From assembly GCA_017303995.1 (NCBI GenBank), contig JAFLBE010000001.1, positions 62,001 to 126,000 on the forward strand: a DNA stretch of 64,000 nt, written 5' to 3'. The translations under genes were made by a program, and so were the position numbers. Source of the DNA: Bacteroidota bacterium. Its GTDB lineage: Bacteria > Bacteroidota > JABWAT01. The number at the start of each line of letters is the position of its first letter. Position 1 is the stretch's first letter. Positions 1-8,643 of this stretch are shown here, in pieces. Below the pieces are notes generated by a model. It was not told where the DNA came from. It saw only the letters and a list, made by a program, of their open reading frames with translations, and ran no database searches.

Positions 1-2
1 TG

Positions 3-2786
3 CCTAAAAAAACGGCAGTCAATTCATTGGCAGTTGATGCCGCCGGAAGGGTTTTTGTTGGAAGTGAAGATGAATTTGGTTTCTTTTCCAGGAATAAAGG
101 TCAGCTTGATTACACTTCTCTGATGCATCAAGTACCAGGAAATGTGAAGGCATTTGGCAAAATCTGGTCAATTGATACGCTCGGACAAACTGTTTACCTC
201 CAGGCACTTTCCGCTTTGTTTTGTGTGACCGGAGACAGTCTCACTACACTTATTCCCCGTGGAAAATTTTCGTTTATTTACCGGGCAGGATCCCGGTTAT
301 TCATTCAGGATCCGTCACATGGACTTCTTGAAATCAAAAATTCCCGTTTGATTCCGGTTGATACATCCGGTTTTTTTCGTCAAACCATCTTAACACAACT
401 GGCCCCCGCACCACAGGGAAATTTATTCCTTTTTACAAGAAAAAACGGAACGTTTCTGCACACCTCAGACGGTGTAAAACCGATGACCTTTGCTCTGGCT
501 GACCTGAGCAGAAAATACCGGTTTTATTCAATTGAAAATCTGCCTGACGGAGAGTTTTTAATCGGGACAGTGGGCGGTGGCGCTGTTATTGTGGATTCAA
601 CCGGGAAAATTCTAAACCTGCTCAATACCAACAGCGGTTTGAAAACCAATACGGTGACCGGTGCATTTTATGACGGAAACGGATCAGTCTGGTTGTGTAC
701 CTATGAAGGTGTCAGCCGGATCCGGTATCCGTCACCAGCGACTCTGTTTCGGGTCAACCAGCATTTCAGCGGACTTCCAAAATCAACAGTCAGGCATCAG
801 GGAAGTCTTTTTCAGGGAACACTTGAAAAGTTTTACCGGCTTTCTGAAGATTTCTCGTTTCCAAGTATGGAAAAATCGGGTAGTTCGTTTTTCTTTTCAC
901 CCATTGAAGGAATAAAAGAAGACTGCGGAATGGCACTTTCTGTGGGTTCAGATTTGTTCGTTTCAACAAATCAGGGCGTGTTTCTGATCAATAAAAACGG
1001 AAAAGAACTGGTCACAAAATCCTACGCACTTCCTTTAACCCAATCTGTCGCCGATCCTGACCGGATTTTTGTCGGTACTTACGGACTTCAATCCATTTAC
1101 AAAAAAAACGGAAGATGGATCGATGAAGGTTTTTATGACAATATCACCGAAGATATTTACCATGTTTTCGAGGAATCTGAACGGATTCTCTGGCTGAGAT
1201 CTTACAATCAGGGTATCCTGCGGGTGACTTTGGAACCCGGGTTTTCAAGAAAAACAAAGGTGGAACGTTATGGTTCTGAACACGGATTACCCTCACTTGA
1301 ATTTTATCCGGCAGAAGTAGCTGAAGGAAAAATCAGGTGGATGACGGAATCGGGTGTGTTTACTTTTAACGAACAAAAATCCCGTTTTGAAAAAGATACC
1401 AGTTTTTATAAAACCTTTCCAGGGGTGCCCGATGTGGTCAATTTTATTGCTCCCGGTAAACCCAATCAGTTCTGGATCACCAAAGATGGCAGAGATGGCA
1501 GTTCACTTTTTTTGTTTGAAAAAAAGGAAAATGGAAGTTATCAGAGACTCCCGGTTCCGTTTATTCTTGAAAATCAGGCAAGAATCCAAACGATATACAC
1601 CGATCATTTTGGCTTAACCTGGTTTTCGGTCACAAGTGGACTTGTCAGATATGATCCGGACGTGAAGGCTTCAAACTCAGCTTCCTTTGTCACCGAAATC
1701 AGTTCAGTTCATTTGATGCCGGCAGATTCGGTGATAGCAACCCATGTTTTTTCTCAAAATGATCAGAATATCGTTTTGAATTATCCCAATAATTCCCTGA
1801 CCTTCAGGTTTTCTGCCCTTTCCTTTTTTGATGAATCCAGAAATACCTACAAATACAAACTCGAAGGTTTTGATTCAGATTGGTCGGACTGGACAACAGA
1901 CACCCATAAAGAATATACCAATCTGAACAGTGGTGACTATTGCTTCAAAGTTCAGTCGCTGAATGCACTAGGGAGTCCAGGACAGGAAGTCTCTTTTAAA
2001 TTTGTCATATTGCCTCCATGGTGGGAAAGCTGGTGGTTCAGAAGTCTGGTTGTTCTCTTTTTAGCTTGGATCGGGTTTTTGGTTTTCCAAAGCCGGTTGA
2101 ATAAGTTAAAAAGAGAGAAAAAGGCTCAGGAGGAGTTTTCGAGGCAGTTGATCAATCTGCAGGAAAATGAAAGAAAACGGATTGCCCACGAACTGCATGA
2201 CAGTATCAGCCAGAGTTTGCTTGCCATTCATAACCGGGCTCAAATGGCCAGGGAAAAAAGCAATCAGCCAGACTGGATTTCTAATCAGCTTGAAGTCATA
2301 TTATCTTCTTCATCGGGGGCTATTCAGGAAATTAAACAGATTACGCATAATCTCAGACCCTATTTGCTTGACCGGATCGGACTTACAAAGGCACTTCATT
2401 CCCTCATCCGCCAGTTCAAAGAAACGAATCAGATTAAAATCAGTGCCGAAATTGATGATATTGACGGCAAACTAAAACCCGGTGACGATATTCACCTGTA
2501 CCGGATCATTCAGGAACTTCTGAATAATGTTCAAAAACATGCAAATGCTGATCATTTGTTTATTTCAGTGGAGTCTGAATCTGGGCAGATTAAAATTGCA
2601 GTTAGGGATAATGGTGTTGGAATGGAACTTTCACGCAGAAAGTCCGGTGAATCAACCGGAGGACTTGGCCTGGAAGGTATTTCAGAACGGGTGAGGATTT
2701 TAAACGGAAAACTCCACTTTGAATCCAAACCGGGAAAAGGAACTAGTGTGAAGATTTCGATTCCGTCAGGAGAAACCCATGGCTGA
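3..2786 (+). CDS. propeller-type sensor histidine kinase, N-terminus beyond window
   Basis: Membrane sensor kinase, 5' partial: the frame is open to the left edge, and the TTG at 27 is just an in-frame codon. Counting from 27, residues 1 to about 560 are short beta-strand repeats of the two-component-regulator propeller (e.g. LAVDAAGRVFVGSEDEFG, DHFGLTWFSVTSGLVRY). A Y_Y_Y domain follows at about 590-655 and one membrane segment at about 667-688 (WWFRSLVVLFLAWIGFLVF). The HisKA_3 box is ERKRIAHELHDSISQSLL (phospho-His in ELHD). The ATPase domain has ELLNNVQKHA (N box), DNGVGM (G1) and GGLGLEGISERV (G2). By family rule the periplasmic propeller and Y_Y_Y sense a ligand and the cytoplasmic kinase phosphorylates a NarL-type regulator. 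The next gene is such a regulator and overlaps by 8 bp. The ligand is unknown. Confidence 0.93.
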   Translation, partial: PKKTAVNSLAVDAAGRVFVGSEDEFGFFSRNKGQLDYTSLMHQVPGNVKAFGKIWSIDTLGQTVYLQALSALFCVTGDSLTTLIPRGKFSFIYRAGSRLFIQDPSHGLLEIKNSRLIPVDTSGFFRQTILTQLAPAPQGNLFLFTRKNGTFLHTSDGVKPMTFALADLSRKYRFYSIENLPDGEFLIGTVGGGAVIVDSTGKILNLLNTNSGLKTNTVTGAFYDGNGSVWLCTYEGVSRIRYPSPATLFRVNQHFSGLPKSTVRHQGSLFQGTLEKFYRLSEDFSFPSMEKSGSSFFFSPIEGIKEDCGMALSVGSDLFVSTNQGVFLINKNGKELVTKSYALPLTQSVADPDRIFVGTYGLQSIYKKNGRWIDEGFYDNITEDIYHVFEESERILWLRSYNQGILRVTLEPGFSRKTKVERYGSEHGLPSLEFYPAEVAEGKIRWMTESGVFTFNEQKSRFEKDTSFYKTFPGVPDVVNFIAPGKPNQFWITKDGRDGSSLFLFEKKENGSYQRLPVPFILENQARIQTIYTDHFGLTWFSVTSGLVRYDPDVKASNSASFVTEISSVHLMPADSVIATHVFSQNDQNIVLNYPNNSLTFRFSALSFFDESRNTYKYKLEGFDSDWSDWTTDTHKEYTNLNSGDYCFKVQSLNALGSPGQEVSFKFVILPPWWESWWFRSLVVLFLAWIGFLVFQSRLNKLKREKKAQEEFSRQLINLQENERKRIAHELHDSISQSLLAIHNRAQMAREKSNQPDWISNQLEVILSSSSGAIQEIKQITHNLRPYLLDRIGLTKALHSLIRQFKETNQIKISAEIDDIDGKLKPGDDIHLYRIIQELLNNVQKHANADHLFISVESESGQIKIAVRDNGVGMELSRRKSGESTGGLGLEGISERVRILNGKLHFESKPGKGTSVKISIPSGETHG

Positions 2787-3435
2787 TAATATGATTAAAG
2801 TTCTTATCGCAGATGATCATCCGGTTTTTCGTGCCGGGTTGTCGCAGATTTTAAAACATACAGAGGGAATCCGGCTTGTTGGTGAGGCTTCAAATGGTGA
2901 TGAACTACTGGCCATGATTGACCGTGAATCACCCGATGTCATCCTGACCGATATTGATATGCCCAAAAAGTCTGGATTTGAAGTTGCTGAAAAACTGAAG
3001 ATGAGCCAGACTTCGCCCCGAATTATTTTCCTGACATTATTTGAGGATGAAGAGTTTTTCAACAAAGCTTTGGATTTGGGTGTGTCAGGATTTCTGTTAA
3101 AAGAGAATGCAGCCGTTGACATCATTTCAGCAATCCGGTCGGTTGCAGCAGGGAAGTATTTCATCACCCCGTTTGTTTCCGATTTTATGATTAGGCGCAG
3201 TGAAGGATCCAAATTGCTGGAAGGAAAATTCCCAGAAATAAAAAACCTGACAGCAACAGAGCGAAACGTACTGTCTTTAATCAGTCAGGGGAAGACAACC
3301 CGTGAAATTTCAGATGAACTGTTTGTAAGCATTAAAACCACAGAAACCCACCGTTCAAATATCTCCAGAAAACTGAATCTTACCGGTTCAAATGCGCTGG
3401 TAAAATTTGCCCTCGAAAACAAAAATCTGCTCTAA
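2779..3435 (+). CDS. NarL/FixJ-family response regulator
   Basis: DNA-binding response regulator of 218 aa. The receiver (about 1-125) has the acidic pair in LIADDHP, the phospho-Asp in VILTDIDMP and the conserved Lys in LLKENA. A LuxR-type helix-turn-helix follows at about 152-215 (LTATERNVLSLISQGKTTRE, then VSIKTTETHRSNISRKL). The start overlaps the kinase gene by 8 bp, so the two are co-translated and almost certainly partners: a HisKA_3 kinase with a NarL-type regulator is the standard pairing. A second in-frame ATG lies four codons downstream and could be used instead. Targets are unknown; the palindrome just downstream (3492-3509) is a candidate site. Confidence 0.95.
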   Translation: MADNMIKVLIADDHPVFRAGLSQILKHTEGIRLVGEASNGDELLAMIDRESPDVILTDIDMPKKSGFEVAEKLKMSQTSPRIIFLTLFEDEEFFNKALDLGVSGFLLKENAAVDIISAIRSVAAGKYFITPFVSDFMIRRSEGSKLLEGKFPEIKNLTATERNVLSLISQGKTTREISDELFVSIKTTETHRSNISRKLNLTGSNALVKFALENKNLL

Positions 3436-3470
3436 CCCTCCGCTTTAACCTCCTTTCAACCCCTAGAAAA

Positions 3471-3509
3471 ATCAGGGTTTTCCTCAGCGAAATCAGGGTT
3501 TACCCTGAT
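3471..3509. promoter_or_regulatory. triple ATCAGGGT half-site (putative operator)
   Basis: ATCAGGGT occurs at 3471-3478 and again at 3492-3499, exactly 21 bp apart (two helical turns). The second copy forms a perfect inverted repeat with ACCCTGAT at 3502-3509, two bases between. This lies between the NarL-type regulator and the lone receiver gene, just upstream of a TTGACA-like hexamer (3521-3526) and TATAAA (3545-3550; 18-bp spacer). That arrangement fits an activator or repressor site. Which protein binds is inference; the preceding NarL-type regulator is the nearest candidate. The TATAAA is only 5 bp from the ATG at 3556, so if used the mRNA would be nearly leaderless. Confidence 0.5.
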
Positions 3510-3555
3510 GGTTCATAAAATTGACAAATCCCATCTTTACATCATATAAAACAAG

Positions 3556-3915
3556 ATGGAAAAAATGCTGCCAACTGTTGTAATTGTGGATGACAACCAG
3601 GAAATGAGGGAAATACTGAAAAGTATTGTCCACGATCTTGCAACCGTTGTCGAAGAATGTGAAGACGGAAGCGAAGTCCTGAATTGCTACCTCAGATTGA
3701 AACCTGATTGGGTGCTGATGGATATCTCCATGAAAAAAATGGATGGGATTTCAGCGACAAAAATCCTGATCAGCCAGTTTCCTGATGCAAAAGTGGTTAT
3801 CGTTTCCAATTATGATGATGATGAAATGAAAAAAGAATCAGAAAAGGCAGGAAGTATCGGTTTCGTTCCGAAGGAAAAATTGAGCAGTGTAAGACGTTTT
3901 TTTATAATCGGTTAA
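3556..3915 (+). CDS. single-domain response regulator (CheY-like receiver)
   Basis: A 119-aa receiver with no output domain. It has the acidic pair in VIVDDNQ, the phospho-Asp in VLMDISM, Ser in VIVSNYDDDE (the Thr/Ser switch position) and Lys in FVPKEKL. The last helix is short and ends at RRFFIIG. Such proteins pass phosphate to another protein or control it by contact. It follows the kinase-regulator pair by 120 bp and may act in the same pathway. The 20-bp gap to the next gene, with a good ribosome site there, suggests it may be co-transcribed with the LamG-type secreted protein. Confidence 0.88.
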   Translation: MEKMLPTVVIVDDNQEMREILKSIVHDLATVVEECEDGSEVLNCYLRLKPDWVLMDISMKKMDGISATKILISQFPDAKVVIVSNYDDDEMKKESEKAGSIGFVPKEKLSSVRRFFIIG

Positions 3916-3935
3916 ATAAATCAGGGGAGAGAAAA

Positions 3936-6920
3936 ATGGAAAGTGGATCAAGAGTAAGTACAAAAAATCAGGTCAGATTTACCTTTTGGTTATTGCTGAT
4001 CGTGGTCATTCTGTTTGGAAAAACCACAATGGCGCAAACGCCAACAACCGATCAACTCAGTTTATATTTCAGAGCAGACACTTTAACAACACTAATGCCC
4101 GGATATAATTATGTAACAAAATGGACTGATATTTCTCCAAAAGGCTATGAACTGATTCAAAATGTTGGCTGGCCTGATCTCTACACAGATGGAATCAACA
4201 AAAAACCGGGTTTAAAATACAATGGATCACCCTATTATGTCGTTCCGTTGGCCGGACATGAAATCCAGAATACTGATTTCGATTTATTTTTCCTTGTAAA
4301 AACATCCGCTACAGAAACCCAGGGGTTGTTAAGCGCCAATGGCATGAGCGGGTTATCCATCAATAACGGTTCCGGAATCAAATTTACAAATGGGACGGCC
4401 ACGCTGACTACCGGAAATATGAATGATTTTACCAATGATGAAATGGTGATCATTAATGTTCAGGGTTCGGCAACTGGCGGAAAACTTTTTGTCAATGGTA
4501 TTGAAGTGGCTTCAACAACAGATAATTGCCTGATTCCGGCTTCAAATATCTACCTCATGGCAACTAATACATTATCGTCCCGGTTTCGGGGTGTACTTTC
4601 AGAATTGATCCTATACAAGAAAAACCTGACTACACAGGAACGTGCAGATATCATCTCATATTTTCAAAAGCGATATAACCTGCTCACACCAGATGTTCAG
4701 GTTTCTGAGTTGCAGTTGTCAGGCGTGACCTCATCGCAGATTATGGTGAATTTTGTTGCCGGCAGTGGAACCAAACGTATGGTTCTTGGAAAAGCAGGCG
4801 GACCCATTACGGCTGAACCACTAGATAGTATAACCTATCCTTATGGATATGAATTTGAAGACGGGTCAATTGTTTATTATGTCGGAACCGGAACCTTTTT
4901 TCCGGTTTATAACGGAAGGTTTAATACAACTTATCACTTTAAAGCCTTCGAATTCAATGGCAGAGACGGATCAGAAAATTACCTCAGAACTGGAGCGCCT
5001 GAAGCATCTGCAACCACACTTTTTGAACAACCGTGGGTATCAATTAACAGTATCCAAATGGAATCTCTTACTTCGGTAAGGGTATTTTTTGAAATCAATG
5101 CTAATGGTGATTCGACTACGTTCAGGATTGCTTATGGAACCGATTCTGATTTTCTTTCTGATACCACAGCTGCTGAGAAAACTTTTAATGACTATGATGC
5201 TCCCGAATTATCATTTGAGCGGGTTATCACGGGTCTTGAAGCTGGTGGGTATTACTATTTTAAAGTAATAGCTACCAACCGGGGTGGATCTGATTTCAGA
5301 CAATATTCTATCAATCTGGATGTTAGACCATCTGCCTATATTAATGAAGTATCCACACTGAGGGGTGATTCTGTTGTCGTGAGTACCTCAGTTAATGCAA
5401 AAGGATATTCAACGTCAGCCCGGATTCTTTACGGAACAAACCCTGAAGATTTAACCAGTTTTACTCCGCTTGTCGATATCGGTTCTGGTAAAAATTCAGT
5501 TTCGGTCGATTTTACGATTCATGGTTTAAACCAGGGAACCACGTATTTCTTTTCAATAGCAGCTTCCAATGCGGGCGGCGAAAAAATCTCTTCTCCCTAT
5601 CAATTTTATGCAGATTCCATCATGACAAGACCCAATCTGGTCTCCTGGTTGCGTGCTGATGATGGGTTGAGCAGTTACTATCCTGATGATCCAGTTTCCT
5701 CATGGGGAGCTTCTGCCGGTTCAGGTGCTTATACCTATAACGGTGAAAACAATCCGGTTTACAGAACACAGGGCATCAACGCAAAACCATCAGCAGAATT
5801 CACTTCCGGAAGTAATCTTTTTATGGATCCGCTTTCCTATATGAGTTTTTCGGAAAGTGATTTTGATATTTTTATTCTTTTTCAGTCATCTGAATCAGCT
5901 GAACAAATACTTTTTACCAGCGATGCAGGAACACTTGCATTAAACAGCAGCGGGTACGGCGTTTTTGTTTCAGATGCCGGTAATCTCCATAATGCTGGTT
6001 TTGGAAGTTCTGGTCTTTATACTAACGGCACGCCGAATTTAATTAACTTCAAAGCGAATGCTGAAGGTTATTCAGTTATCGTTAATGGTTTGGAGGTTAT
6101 TTCCTCAACTGATGATATCAGGTTTGCTTTCCCTGAGTCTCCCCAAAACACGGTATTTGGAAATAACGGAATAGGCGGATTTACAGGATACATTTCAGAA
6201 ATGGCCTTTTACAACCGGAGCCTTACCAGTTCTGAAAGAATTGGCATCCAGATGTATCTCGGACAAAAATACAATATTCAGGCCAGTACGCTTCCCGTTG
6301 AACTTTCTTCCTTCACCGGCAGACTTTCTGATGACAAAATCATTCTCAGCTGGTCAACAGCTTCAGAAAAGAATAATTCGGGTTGGGAAGTTCAGATTGG
6401 AAGGGCGGAGCCTGAGGCTCTCGAAGGCTCTGCCTCAGAGCTCTCAAATCAGGACCCTTCGAGAACCTCAGGGTCCAGATTAGAATGGGAAACGATCGGA
6501 TTTGTATCCGGAAAAGGAACCACCACTGAAGCACAGTCTTATGAATTTTCGTCCCTTGTCCCAAGTCCCTTGTCCCCGGCGGTTTACCGTCTCAAACAAC
6601 TCGATCTCGACGGAACGGTTTCTTACAGCCAGATTCTGACGATTGAGGGCAAACCAGGAAAATTTTCCCTGAATCAAAACTATCCTAATCCATTCAATCC
6701 GTCAACCAACATTGGGTTCAGTCTGCCCCAAACAGGGAAAGTAAAACTGGTTGTGTATGATCTGCTGGGCAGGGAAGTCGTCACCCTGCTGAATAAAGAA
6801 ATGGAAGCCGGAAACCATGCCGTAGTTTTTGGAGCTTCGTCACTTTCTGCCGGACTTTATTTCGCACGTATCTCCTTTGAGGGAAAAGTCTTAATCAAGA
6901 AAATGACCTTGCTGAAGTAA
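3936..6920 (+). CDS. secreted LamG-like/Fn3-like protein with T9SS sorting domain
   Basis: Exported 994-aa protein. The N-terminus is basic, then hydrophobic (FTFWLLLIVVILFG), with likely cleavage after MAQ (about residue 34). Two concanavalin/LamG-type jellyroll domains lie at about 38-245 (from LYFRADTLTTLMPGYNYVTK) and 565-780 (from LVSWLRADDGLSSYYPDD). Between them are two Fn3-like beta modules. The C-terminal T9SS type A sorting domain runs from about 910 (QNYPNPFNPSTNIGFSLP) to KKMTLLK. LamG folds usually bind carbohydrate or adhere to surfaces; here that is inference. AGGGGAG precedes the ATG. Oddity: about 75 nt at 6404-6479 look like an intergenic palindromic repeat inserted in frame just before the sorting domain, and GTCCCTTGTCCC-type repeats sit at about 6561-6578. 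Confidence 0.88.
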   Translation: MESGSRVSTKNQVRFTFWLLLIVVILFGKTTMAQTPTTDQLSLYFRADTLTTLMPGYNYVTKWTDISPKGYELIQNVGWPDLYTDGINKKPGLKYNGSPYYVVPLAGHEIQNTDFDLFFLVKTSATETQGLLSANGMSGLSINNGSGIKFTNGTATLTTGNMNDFTNDEMVIINVQGSATGGKLFVNGIEVASTTDNCLIPASNIYLMATNTLSSRFRGVLSELILYKKNLTTQERADIISYFQKRYNLLTPDVQVSELQLSGVTSSQIMVNFVAGSGTKRMVLGKAGGPITAEPLDSITYPYGYEFEDGSIVYYVGTGTFFPVYNGRFNTTYHFKAFEFNGRDGSENYLRTGAPEASATTLFEQPWVSINSIQMESLTSVRVFFEINANGDSTTFRIAYGTDSDFLSDTTAAEKTFNDYDAPELSFERVITGLEAGGYYYFKVIATNRGGSDFRQYSINLDVRPSAYINEVSTLRGDSVVVSTSVNAKGYSTSARILYGTNPEDLTSFTPLVDIGSGKNSVSVDFTIHGLNQGTTYFFSIAASNAGGEKISSPYQFYADSIMTRPNLVSWLRADDGLSSYYPDDPVSSWGASAGSGAYTYNGENNPVYRTQGINAKPSAEFTSGSNLFMDPLSYMSFSESDFDIFILFQSSESAEQILFTSDAGTLALNSSGYGVFVSDAGNLHNAGFGSSGLYTNGTPNLINFKANAEGYSVIVNGLEVISSTDDIRFAFPESPQNTVFGNNGIGGFTGYISEMAFYNRSLTSSERIGIQMYLGQKYNIQASTLPVELSSFTGRLSDDKIILSWSTASEKNNSGWEVQIGRAEPEALEGSASELSNQDPSRTSGSRLEWETIGFVSGKGTTTEAQSYEFSSLVPSPLSPAVYRLKQLDLDGTVSYSQILTIEGKPGKFSLNQNYPNPFNPSTNIGFSLPQTGKVKLVVYDLLGREVVTLLNKEMEAGNHAVVFGASSLSAGLYFARISFEGKVLIKKMTLLK
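6404..6479. repeat. palindromic repeat carried inside a coding sequence
   Basis: Within the LamG-protein gene two adjacent hairpin-forming units occur: GAGCCTGAGGCTC-type palindromes (about 6407-6445) and GACCCT...AGGGTC (about 6453-6475). The second contains TTCGAGAACCTCAG. The reverse complement of that appears in the non-coding stretch at 24829-24841 (CTGAGGTTCTCGAA). The flanking protein sequence reads continuously across it: EVQIGR before and LEWETIG after resemble the usual pre-sorting-domain linker. So the repeat looks like an in-frame insertion of about 25 residues. Related units lie at 9958-9976 and 40105-40171. Confidence 0.5.
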
Positions 6921-7007
6921 GAACGATAAAAATGATTTTGGGTTCAGGTTATTTACACCTTGGATATAAAAGCCAGAGTTTTAAAAATAGAAAAAAGGGA
7001 AAAAGTT

Positions 7008-8567
7008 ATGAAAAAAACGATTACCATAATCTGCCTTGTGCTTTTTGCATCAGTTCCGGCAATTGCCCAGACCGGAAGTCTGGACCCATCCTTTTCTGAT
7101 GATGGAATGGCCATCACTGATTTTAATAAAACAGATGATCAGGCGTATGCAATAGCCGTTCAGGCAGATGGAAAAATAATTGCAGCTGGTGATACCGGCG
7201 ATGACGGATTGCTTATTTGCCGGTATAATTCTGATGGAACTCTTGATACCGGTTTTTCGGGTGACGGGAAATTTGTCACTTACCTGGGAAGGAATCTTGA
7301 TATCCGGGCAGTTTCTATTCTTTCTGATGGCAAAATCGTAATTGCAGGTTCAGTTGTTGATGAAAATTACTACCGAAGTGTTTTTGTAGGCCGTCTGAAC
7401 GCAAACGGAACCTGGGATACCTCCTTTAAAGACACAGGCTACCAGAATTATTTCATTTCAAACAACTCCGATAAAGCCTTGGCAATGAAAGTTTACCCGG
7501 ATGGTAAAATATTACTTGCCGGTCAAGCCTACAGCGCCGGTATTACCAGCTTTTTGGTGATGAAATTAAAAGAAGACGGAAATTATGATACATCATTTAG
7601 CGGTGACGGAATTACGTTAACAACCAACATCGGACCAGGTGGCACTGATAACCTGACCGGAATGGCTGTCGATGCAAATGGTAAAATTTATCTGGCAGGT
7701 ACTGCCATGCAGAGTGATTTCAAAGATTTTCTTGCGGTTGTTAAAATTAATGCAAACGGGTCACGTGACAATACCTTCGGTACCTCATCAAAGGTCGTAA
7801 TCCCTGCCTATAATGACCGTGTTAAAGTTGCTGTGCAGGATGACGGAAAAATTATTCTGGGAAGTAATATTTATCAGAACCAAAAATCAGATTTTCATCT
7901 GGTGAGACTCAATACAAACGGAACCATTGATACCACTTTCGGCGAAAAAGGATTCGTCATAAAAAACTATGGAAATGTATATAATTTCTTTTCTGATTTG
8001 ACCATTCAGTCAGACGGTAAGATTCTGATGACCGGTTTTCTGGATATGCTGGTTTCACCTGCTGAGATGCTGATAGCCAGATTTAATGCGGACGGAAGCA
8101 CGGATGAATCATACGGAACAGGTGGCTCAGTTCAGATTAAACCAGCCCAAACAGGTTTATACCCATCGTCATTTGCTTTCCAGGCTGATGGTAAACCTCT
8201 TGTTTGTGGGTATGCACTGATCAATGAAAAATATGATTTTGCAGTTGTCCGCCTGAAAAGTGATGTGGCAACTTCTGTTGAGAATGAAGGTTCTGAAAAA
8301 ATAGCAGATTTCACTCTTCTCCAAAACTATCCGAATCCGTTTAATCCGTCAACAAACATTGGGTTTAATCTGCCCCAATCAGCACATGTAAAACTGGTGG
8401 TGTTTGATCTGCTTGGAAGGGAAGTTGTAACGCTGGTGAACAAAGTAATGGAAGCGGGAAGTCACTCGGTGGTTTTTGAAGCCAACTCTCTTTCTGCCGG
8501 ACTTTATTTCGCCCGTATTTCTTTTGGTGGAAAAGTTATGACTCAGAAAATGACGTTATTGAAGTAA
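7008..8567 (+). CDS. secreted delta-60-repeat beta-propeller with T9SS sorting domain
   Basis: Exported protein of 519 aa. I place the start at the ATG at 7008 (MKKTITIICLVLFASVPAIA, cleavage after AIAQ), with GGGA seven bases upstream. A TTG 48 bp earlier in frame would only add a charged leader. Seven delta-60 repeats are visible, each with a DGKI-type core (ADGKIIAAG, SDGKIVIAG, PDGKILLAG, ANGKIYLAG, DDGKIILGS, SDGKILMTG, ADGKPLVCG) followed by a D-x-F-G turn, consistent with a seven-bladed propeller. The T9SS domain starts at about 435 (QNYPNPFNPSTNIGFNLP) and is close to identical to that of the preceding gene, so the two tails are recent duplicates or have been converted. Function beyond surface exposure is unknown. 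Confidence 0.88.
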   Translation: MKKTITIICLVLFASVPAIAQTGSLDPSFSDDGMAITDFNKTDDQAYAIAVQADGKIIAAGDTGDDGLLICRYNSDGTLDTGFSGDGKFVTYLGRNLDIRAVSILSDGKIVIAGSVVDENYYRSVFVGRLNANGTWDTSFKDTGYQNYFISNNSDKALAMKVYPDGKILLAGQAYSAGITSFLVMKLKEDGNYDTSFSGDGITLTTNIGPGGTDNLTGMAVDANGKIYLAGTAMQSDFKDFLAVVKINANGSRDNTFGTSSKVVIPAYNDRVKVAVQDDGKIILGSNIYQNQKSDFHLVRLNTNGTIDTTFGEKGFVIKNYGNVYNFFSDLTIQSDGKILMTGFLDMLVSPAEMLIARFNADGSTDESYGTGGSVQIKPAQTGLYPSSFAFQADGKPLVCGYALINEKYDFAVVRLKSDVATSVENEGSEKIADFTLLQNYPNPFNPSTNIGFNLPQSAHVKLVVFDLLGREVVTLVNKVMEAGSHSVVFEANSLSAGLYFARISFGGKVMTQKMTLLK

Positions 8568-8583
8568 TATTAAATAGTTAAGC

Positions 8584-8620
8584 TGTCATCCCGGCCAGGG
8601 AGCCGGGATCCAGTATTTTC
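8584..8620. repeat. TGTCATCCCGG-type palindromic repeat
   Basis: REP-like unit starting TGTCATCCCGGC, with arms TCCCGGC/GCCGGGA, ending in GGATCCAGTATTTT. It lies between the convergent 3' ends of the delta-60 gene and the endonuclease-like gene and may serve as a terminator. It belongs to the family seen at 14095, 34225, 40003 and 62851. Confidence 0.65.
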
Positions 8621-8643
8621 CCCTTTTGAGACAACCCCCAAAT

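Noticed and set aside
3545-3550. Firm -35/-10 promoter call for the lone receiver
   Set aside because: TTGACA/TATAAA is present but the organism's other promoters follow a different pattern and the leader would be almost nil; kept only as a remark.
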